Position numbers and translations under genes: made by a program. 18,137 bases of DNA from Chloroflexota bacterium (GTDB taxonomy: Bacteria; Chloroflexota; Anaerolineae; 4572-78), in NCBI GenBank assembly GCA_024278015.1, contig JAJRUC010000475.1, forward strand, positions 1 to 18,137, read 5' to 3'. Below, piece by piece: positions 14,056-18,137 of the stretch (within the stretch, counting starts at the first letter, position 1; every line of letters starts with the position of its first letter). Under the pieces are notes generated by a model. It was not told where the DNA came from and did no database searches. It worked only from the letters and a program-made list of their open reading frames with translations.

Positions 14056-14078
14056 CCGGGGCGGGTATTTTGCCCCGG
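14056..14078 (-). promoter_or_regulatory. GC-rich hairpin in the uxaC leader
   Basis: CCGGGGC (14056-14062) and GCCCCGG (14072-14078) are exact inverted copies around a 9-base loop. It lies between the uxaC promoter and its start codon, so it would be in the 5' leader or serve as an operator just downstream of the transcription start. No T tract follows on the minus strand, so it is not a typical terminator. Confidence 0.45.
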
Positions 14079-14090
14079 TGAAGTCCCTCT

Positions 14091-14099
14091 ATTATAGCA
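14091..14099 (-). promoter_or_regulatory. Extended -10 promoter of uxaC
   Basis: Read on the minus strand, TGCTATAAT is a perfect extended -10 box. The -35 position (TTCGCC, 14114-14119) is poor. The leader to the ATG at 14018 would be about 66 bases and contains the hairpin at 14056-14078. Confidence 0.6.
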
Positions 14100-14145
14100 A
14101 ACCCCGGCATTTCGGCGAAACCCGGCCAACCGTACCATAGGTGTA

Positions 14146-14174
14146 TTGTGATAGTTGCCGTTTGCGATTATACT
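14146..14174 (+). promoter_or_regulatory. Promoter of the DUF4332-lysA operon
   Basis: TTGTGA (14146-14151) and TATACT (14169-14174) are exactly 17 bases apart. The predicted start near 14181 leaves a leader of about 40 bases before ATG 14220. It is back to back with the uxaC promoter, with about 30 bases between the two sets of boxes. Confidence 0.7.
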
Positions 14175-14219
14175 TTATCGTGTGCCAGTCATTCATTTTC
14201 CCTGAAAGGAGATTCAACT

Positions 14220-14624
14220 ATGGCAAAATTAACAACAGTCGAAGGCATTGGTGCGGTGTACGCCCAAAAACTGGCCGAGGCCGGTATCGGCACCACCGAC
14301 GCATTTTTAGAGCAGGGCGCTTCGCCGCAGGGGCGAAAAGAAATTGCCGCAAAAACCGGCATCAGCGCCAGGCTCATTCTGGAATGGCTCAACCACGTTG
14401 ACCTGTTTCGGGTGCAAGGCGTTGGCGAAGAATACGCCGATTTGCTGGAAGCCGCCGGGGTCGATACCGTGCCGGAACTGGCCCAACGCAACGCCGCCAA
14501 CCTGTACGAAAAACTGGCGCAGGTCAACGCCGAAAAATCGCTGGTACGACAGCTTCCCGGCAAAAACCAGGTGGCAAGCTGGGTGGCCCACGCCAAAGAA
14601 TTGCCCCGAAAAATTACGTATTAA
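14220..14624 (+). CDS. DUF4332 helix-hairpin-helix protein
   Basis: The 134-residue protein consists of two helix-hairpin-helix units: VEGIGAVYAQKLAEAGI (residues ~6-22) and VQGVGEEYADLLEAAGV (~65-81). Each is followed by helices (ISARLILEWLNHVDLF, and ELAQRNAANLYEKLAQV). This is the layout of the DUF4332 family, related to the HhH regions of DNA-binding proteins. DNA binding is likely for the fold, but the partner is unknown. GAAAGGAGA (about 14204-14212) supports ATG 14220 over an upstream ATA/GTG-type start at 14148. lysA follows after 22 bases, so the two genes share a transcript; no functional link between them is evident. Confidence 0.82.
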   Translation: MAKLTTVEGIGAVYAQKLAEAGIGTTDAFLEQGASPQGRKEIAAKTGISARLILEWLNHVDLFRVQGVGEEYADLLEAAGVDTVPELAQRNAANLYEKLAQVNAEKSLVRQLPGKNQVASWVAHAKELPRKITY

Positions 14625-14646
14625 TAAGCCCGATTATCGTATCCGC

Positions 14647-15984
14647 ATGGAAACCGACCGCCACGTTTCATGTGCAACTATCCTTGCCGACTCCCGCCGG
14701 CATTATCGCGCCCGCCTGACGGCCCTGACCGCCGAATTCGGCACGCCGTTATATGTGTACGATGCGGCGGTCATCCGGGCGCGGGCGGCCCGGCTGCAAA
14801 AAGGGCTGGCCCCCCTTAAGGCCAAACTTCACTTCAGCGTCAAAGCCAACAGCAACCTGTCCATTTTGCGCCTGATACGCCAACTCGGCTTCGGCTTCGA
14901 TGTGGTTTCAGGGGGAGAACTGGCCCGGCTGCAAGCGGCCAATCTCCCCCTCGCCGATGTTAGTTTTGCCGGAGTGGGCAAAACCGGGCCGGAGATTCGA
15001 CGGGCGCTGGCCGCGAATATCGGCTGTTTCACCGTCGAATCGGCGGGCGAGATGGCCCGCATCGCCGATACAGCAGCAGAGATGGGCCGCATCGCCCGCG
15101 CTGCGCTGCGCCTTAACCCCAATGTTGACCCCCACACCCACAAATTCATCACCACCGGCCGCGCCGAAACCAAATTCGGCATGGATTTTTCGACGGCAGC
15201 AGCGCTGTGGCGACAGTTTGACGGGCATCCGGCTGTGCGCATCGCCGGCGTTCACCTGCATATCGGCTCGCAAGTGCGGCAAGTTGCGCCTTACATAGAG
15301 GCTGCCCAAAAAACGCTCGGCTTCATCACCGCCCGGCGGGCAGAGGGTTTCACCGTCTCCACGCTTGATTTGGGGGGCGGGTTCGGCATCGGCTATCAGG
15401 GCGAAGCCGATTTCTCGCCAAACGACCTGGCGGCGGCCCTCTCGCCTCTGCTGCAAAACACCGGCCTGCAACTTGTGTTCGAGCCGGGCCGCTGGCTGAT
15501 TGCGCCCGCCGGCATATTGCTGATGACCGCGCAGTACATCAAACAGGCGGGCCGAAAAACCTTTGTGGTAGTGGATGCGGGGATGCAGACCATGATTAGA
15601 CCGGCGTTGTACGGCGGCCGGCATCGAATTATCTCGCTGGCCGCCGCCCCCCCGGCAGATACGCCGTCAATTACGGGCGATGTGGTCGGCCCGGTGTGCG
15701 AATCGAGTGATTTTTTGGCCCAAAACCGCGAACTGCCCCCTGTTTCGGCGGGTGATGTGCTGGCCCTGCTTGATGCGGGGGCCTACGGCATGGTCATGGC
15801 CTCCAATTACAATTCGCAGCTTCGCCCGGCAGAAGTGTTGCTGGACGGCAACCGGCATCGACTGATTCGGCGGCGGGAAACAATGACCGATTTACTGGCG
15901 ACGGAGCAGGACTTGTCGGATGGGGTCAGCTTTTTGGGGGAAGAACCTGCAACCAGCGCACCTGATAGGCCGCCAGGGGGATAG
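14647..15984 (+). CDS. lysA: Diaminopimelate decarboxylase (LysA)
   Basis: A fold-type III PLP decarboxylase that makes L-lysine from meso-diaminopimelate in the cytosol. Family features in order are YVYDAAVIRAR (36-46), K66 in HFSVKANSN (PLP lysine), DVVSGGEL (85-92), HLHIGSQV (203-210), the glycine-rich LGGGFGIGY (242-250), FEPGRWLIAPAG (278-289), the active-site C351 in VCESSDF, and DAGAYGMVMASNYN (376-389). The length of 445 residues is slightly above the usual ~420; the extra part is a low-complexity tail after RRRETMTDLL (residue ~410 on). The last 59 bases overlap the convergent phosphorylase gene. There is no clear ribosome-binding site before ATG 14647, which suggests coupling to the DUF4332 gene. 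Branched relatives act on ornithine or carboxynorspermidine, but EPGRWLIAPAG and CESSDFLA favour LysA. Confidence 0.88.
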   Translation: METDRHVSCATILADSRRHYRARLTALTAEFGTPLYVYDAAVIRARAARLQKGLAPLKAKLHFSVKANSNLSILRLIRQLGFGFDVVSGGELARLQAANLPLADVSFAGVGKTGPEIRRALAANIGCFTVESAGEMARIADTAAEMGRIARAALRLNPNVDPHTHKFITTGRAETKFGMDFSTAAALWRQFDGHPAVRIAGVHLHIGSQVRQVAPYIEAAQKTLGFITARRAEGFTVSTLDLGGGFGIGYQGEADFSPNDLAAALSPLLQNTGLQLVFEPGRWLIAPAGILLMTAQYIKQAGRKTFVVVDAGMQTMIRPALYGGRHRIISLAAAPPADTPSITGDVVGPVCESSDFLAQNRELPPVSAGDVLALLDAGAYGMVMASNYNSQLRPAEVLLDGNRHRLIRRRETMTDLLATEQDLSDGVSFLGEEPATSAPDRPPGG

Positions 15985-17689
15985 CCTGTCCCGCAAAGGA
16001 CTCACCGCTGAACAAATCGCGCAGGGACGGGCCACAGTCAGGCGGGGGGGCAAATATTTGCGCCGTGGGGGTGACGTTGTGCAAGCACAAGATACGCTCC
16101 CGGCCGTCGGGGGCGGTGCGCTGCAAGGCAAAAACGGCGGCGTTGCCTTCAATGATGCGCTGCCCCCCCTGGGGATGGAAAGCCGGGTGCGCCGTCCGCA
16201 CCTGAAGGAGCCGTTTGTAGCGGCTAAAAACCCGGGCCGGCATTGAATCTGCGTTTTGCAACGTATCTGTCAGGCGCTTCAACTGCCACTTTTCCCGATT
16301 GATGCTGCGATTATGGCCGGTTCGCTTTACGCCGGCCAAATTATTGTGCGAGCCGAACAAACTGTGGATGTAAATGCCCGGCACGCCCGCCAACGCCAGC
16401 ATAATGGCCTGCGAAACCATAAAGCGGTCAATTTGCAGCTTTCGGGGTTCGCTGCTGTGGGGGTCAGACAGCGCATCAAACAGAGTGATATTCAACTCAT
16501 ACACGCTCCGGCTGCCGTCCGGGTTGGTTTTGTGGTTAGTCAGCCCGCCGTGGGCCAGCGTTTTGTCAATCAAACCCCGAATTTCGGCCTCGGTCAGCAG
16601 GTTTTTGGCGGGTACAATGCCAATACCATCGTGCGAAGCGATGAAATTGAAATAGGTGGTGTACTCGCTTTGCTCGCCGGGCGTGGTCAGCGAGGCCGTC
16701 CACCGGCCCAGCACTTCGGCGTTGCCGGTGCGCAGGGTGTGCAAAATTAACGGCGGCAACGAGAAATTGTAAACCAGTTGCGCCTCGTTGCGGCCATCGC
16801 CAAAATAGCTGATGTTTTCGGCGTGCGGCACATTCGTTTCGGTGATAAGGGCCACATGCGGGGCCACGGCATCCAGAATGGTGCGAAAAAGCTGCACCAC
16901 CCGATGCGTTTGCGGCAGATGGATGCAACTGGCGCCAATCTCCTTCCACAGATAGCCAATTGCATCCAGCCGAATAAATTCGGCCCCCTGAGCCACGTAA
17001 AACAGCAATACGTCGATAATATCCAGCAATACCTGCGGATTTTTGTAATTCAGGTCAACCTGGTCGGCGCTGAAGGTAGTCCAAACGTATTTGGGGCCGG
17101 CGGCTGTTTCAAAACGGGTCAACAGGGGGTGCGTGCGCGAACGAGTCACGCTGCTGAGGTCGGTGGCGGGGTCTTGCACAATAAAATAATCGGCGTAGCG
17201 GGCATCGCCTTGCAAAAATCGGTTGAACCAGTCGCTCTGCGCTGAAATGTGGTTGATGACAGCATCGAACATCAGGCCGAAGTTGGGGCGGAGAGAGGAG
17301 AAATCGGCCCAGTTGCCCAGAGCCGGGTCAACCTGTTCATAATCAATAATTGAAAAACCATCGTCGGAGGAATAGGGGAAAAAGGGCAAAATGTGAATAG
17401 CGCTGACAACGCCCCGCAAGGTGCGGTTCAAAAACCCAGCCAGGACGGGCAGGGCCGGCCGGTCTCCAGCCTGAATTTGGTCGCCATAGGTGAGCAAGAC
17501 GACATCGGCTTCGGTAAAGCGAGACGAGGGGGCAGGGTTAAGCAAGCGGGCATGGTGTTGCTGAAAATCAATCAGCTTGCGCTCAAGGGTTGGGCTGGTT
17601 TTTGCAGCGATTTCCCGTCCGTACAAAAAGCGCAAATGCGCCTGGATTGTTTGCTTTAACTTCCGGGAAAGGGTAAACGAATGGGTCAT
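15926..17689 (-). CDS. GH13_18 glycoside phosphorylase, probably glucosylglycerate phosphorylase type
   Basis: This 587-residue (beta/alpha)8 enzyme belongs to the sucrose-phosphorylase subfamily of GH13, which uses phosphate to split an alpha-glucoside into glucose 1-phosphate and an acceptor. Landmarks are ILPFFPYSSDDGFSIIDY (100-117), FDAVINHIS (141-149), the nucleophile D242 in FIRLDAIGYLWKE, the acid/base E284 in LITETNVPHAENISYFG, and D354 in FIASHDGIGI. The IHLPQTH and ETNVPHxENISYFG signatures are, from memory, those of the glucosylglycerate/sucrose-6-phosphate branch rather than classical sucrose phosphorylase (usually ~490-500 residues). An ABC-transporter ATPase ends 79 bases upstream on the same strand, as in the ycj-type sugar clusters. 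GAGG precedes ATG at a spacing of 7. It shares 59 bases with the 3' end of lysA. Confidence 0.85.
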   Translation of the reverse strand: MTHSFTLSRKLKQTIQAHLRFLYGREIAAKTSPTLERKLIDFQQHHARLLNPAPSSRFTEADVVLLTYGDQIQAGDRPALPVLAGFLNRTLRGVVSAIHILPFFPYSSDDGFSIIDYEQVDPALGNWADFSSLRPNFGLMFDAVINHISAQSDWFNRFLQGDARYADYFIVQDPATDLSSVTRSRTHPLLTRFETAAGPKYVWTTFSADQVDLNYKNPQVLLDIIDVLLFYVAQGAEFIRLDAIGYLWKEIGASCIHLPQTHRVVQLFRTILDAVAPHVALITETNVPHAENISYFGDGRNEAQLVYNFSLPPLILHTLRTGNAEVLGRWTASLTTPGEQSEYTTYFNFIASHDGIGIVPAKNLLTEAEIRGLIDKTLAHGGLTNHKTNPDGSRSVYELNITLFDALSDPHSSEPRKLQIDRFMVSQAIMLALAGVPGIYIHSLFGSHNNLAGVKRTGHNRSINREKWQLKRLTDTLQNADSMPARVFSRYKRLLQVRTAHPAFHPQGGQRIIEGNAAVFALQRTAPDGRERILCLHNVTPTAQIFAPPPDCGPSLRDLFSGESFAGQAIPLAAYQVRWLQVLPPKS

Positions 17690-17768
17690 TGCGGGGCCTC
17701 AATACCAATAACCGCCAACCACCAACTGCCATGCCATCCGGCGGTCAGCGGTCAATTGCCGACGGCCT

Positions 17769-18137
17769 TTAAACGCCAATTCTCGCCCCGGTTTCTTTAT
17801 CGAAAAAGTAAACAGCGTCCGGTTTAAATTGCAGGTGAATGGTGTCGCCGGCGTAAACTTTGGGCTGTGACGGGGCCACAATTTTTATGATTTTGTCGTC
17901 AAGTTCCACTGCAATAATCTGATGCGAGCCTTGCGGTTCGGCAACCAGGCATTGGGTAGACAAGGTGGCCTCTTTTGGGCCAACCAGCATAATATTTTCC
18001 GGCCTGATACCGATGGTAAAATCACGTTTACCCAGGTCTTTCAGCGCGCCGAATTGCGCTTCGGTCAGCCCCATTGTAAAGTGCGGGTTTGCCAGACAAG
18101 GTGCGCCGTTTTCAATTTTCAGGGTCACATCCAGAAA
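17769..18137 (-). CDS. C-terminal end of a sugar ABC-transporter ATPase (MsmK/UgpC type), 5' truncated
   Basis: The frame is open to the right window edge (TTT-CTG-GAT-GTG on the minus strand, FLDVTLKI), so the N-terminal nucleotide-binding domain lies outside. The visible 122 residues are the regulatory OB-fold (TOBE-type) end: FTIGIRPENIML (strand with the conserved GIRPE), then QGSHQIIAVELDDKIIKIVAP and GDTIHLQFKPDAVYFFDKETG, quoted in part. This end is found in ATPases of carbohydrate importers, where it controls activity and docks on the transporter. The position before a GH13_18 phosphorylase fits uptake plus phosphorolysis of a glucoside. A GTG at 18128 is an internal Val codon, not a start. 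Confidence 0.85.
   Translation of the reverse strand, partial: FLDVTLKIENGAPCLANPHFTMGLTEAQFGALKDLGKRDFTIGIRPENIMLVGPKEATLSTQCLVAEPQGSHQIIAVELDDKIIKIVAPSQPKVYAGDTIHLQFKPDAVYFFDKETGARIGV

Noticed and set aside
12636..14081. A 481-codon open frame antisense to uxaC
   Set aside because: It is the antisense shadow of a strongly supported enzyme gene in high-GC DNA; its residues (Gln, Gly, His, Arg, Val rich) match no family I know.

Overview
The window is an ordinary-looking stretch of bacterial chromosome with moderately high GC. It carries about 17 protein genes on both strands and five tRNA genes. Several small families (CooT, DUF309, DUF4332, XylR_N/V4R, stand-alone TrpB2) and the gene style suggest an environmental bacterium of the Chloroflexota (Anaerolineae-like). 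That placement is an inference from gene content and was not tested by phylogeny. There are no phage genes, transposases, CRISPR arrays or plasmid functions.

Layout. 1-640: 3' end of a beta-propeller (NHL-like) gene and its terminator. 661-1284: a strong promoter, then tRNA-Leu(CAG), initiator tRNA-Met(CAT), a perfect inverted repeat, tRNA-Glu(CTC), tRNA-His(GTG) and tRNA-Thr(TGT); none of the five encodes CCA. 1545-2867: a tiny zinc-ribbon protein and a histidine-bearing multi-pass membrane protein. 2881-4078: a tightly overlapping three-gene operon coding for a CooT-type nickel protein, a small helical protein with a His-rich tail, and a HicB-like/DinB-like fusion. 4211-5015: a stand-alone XylR_N/V4R sensor protein overlapping a 63-residue unknown protein. 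5033-6502 (minus): a PLP amino-acid decarboxylase, divergent from 6581-7357, a degenerate receiver/DUF309 fusion. 7485-11546 (minus): trpB2, metY and metA, the last two forming a direct-sulfhydrylation route to homocysteine. 11768-12532: a nitroreductase. 12591-14018 (minus): uxaC. 14220-15984: a DUF4332 helix-hairpin-helix protein and lysA. 15926-18137 (minus): a GH13_18 phosphorylase downstream of an ABC-transporter ATPase cut by the window edge. lysA and the phosphorylase overlap tail to tail by 59 bases.

Most of the window is amino-acid and sugar metabolism (methionine, lysine, tryptophan or a related TrpB2 reaction, amine production, hexuronate use, glucoside phosphorolysis). The intergenic spaces carry GC-rich palindromic elements of at least two kinds, at 7399, 10389 and 12550 and at 8992. 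The most original parts are the fusion proteins (HicB/DinB and receiver/DUF309), the small genes that overlap recognisable partners (after CooT and after V4R), and the palindromes placed on the promoters of metA and the decarboxylase. I see no large undescribed defence or mobile system.
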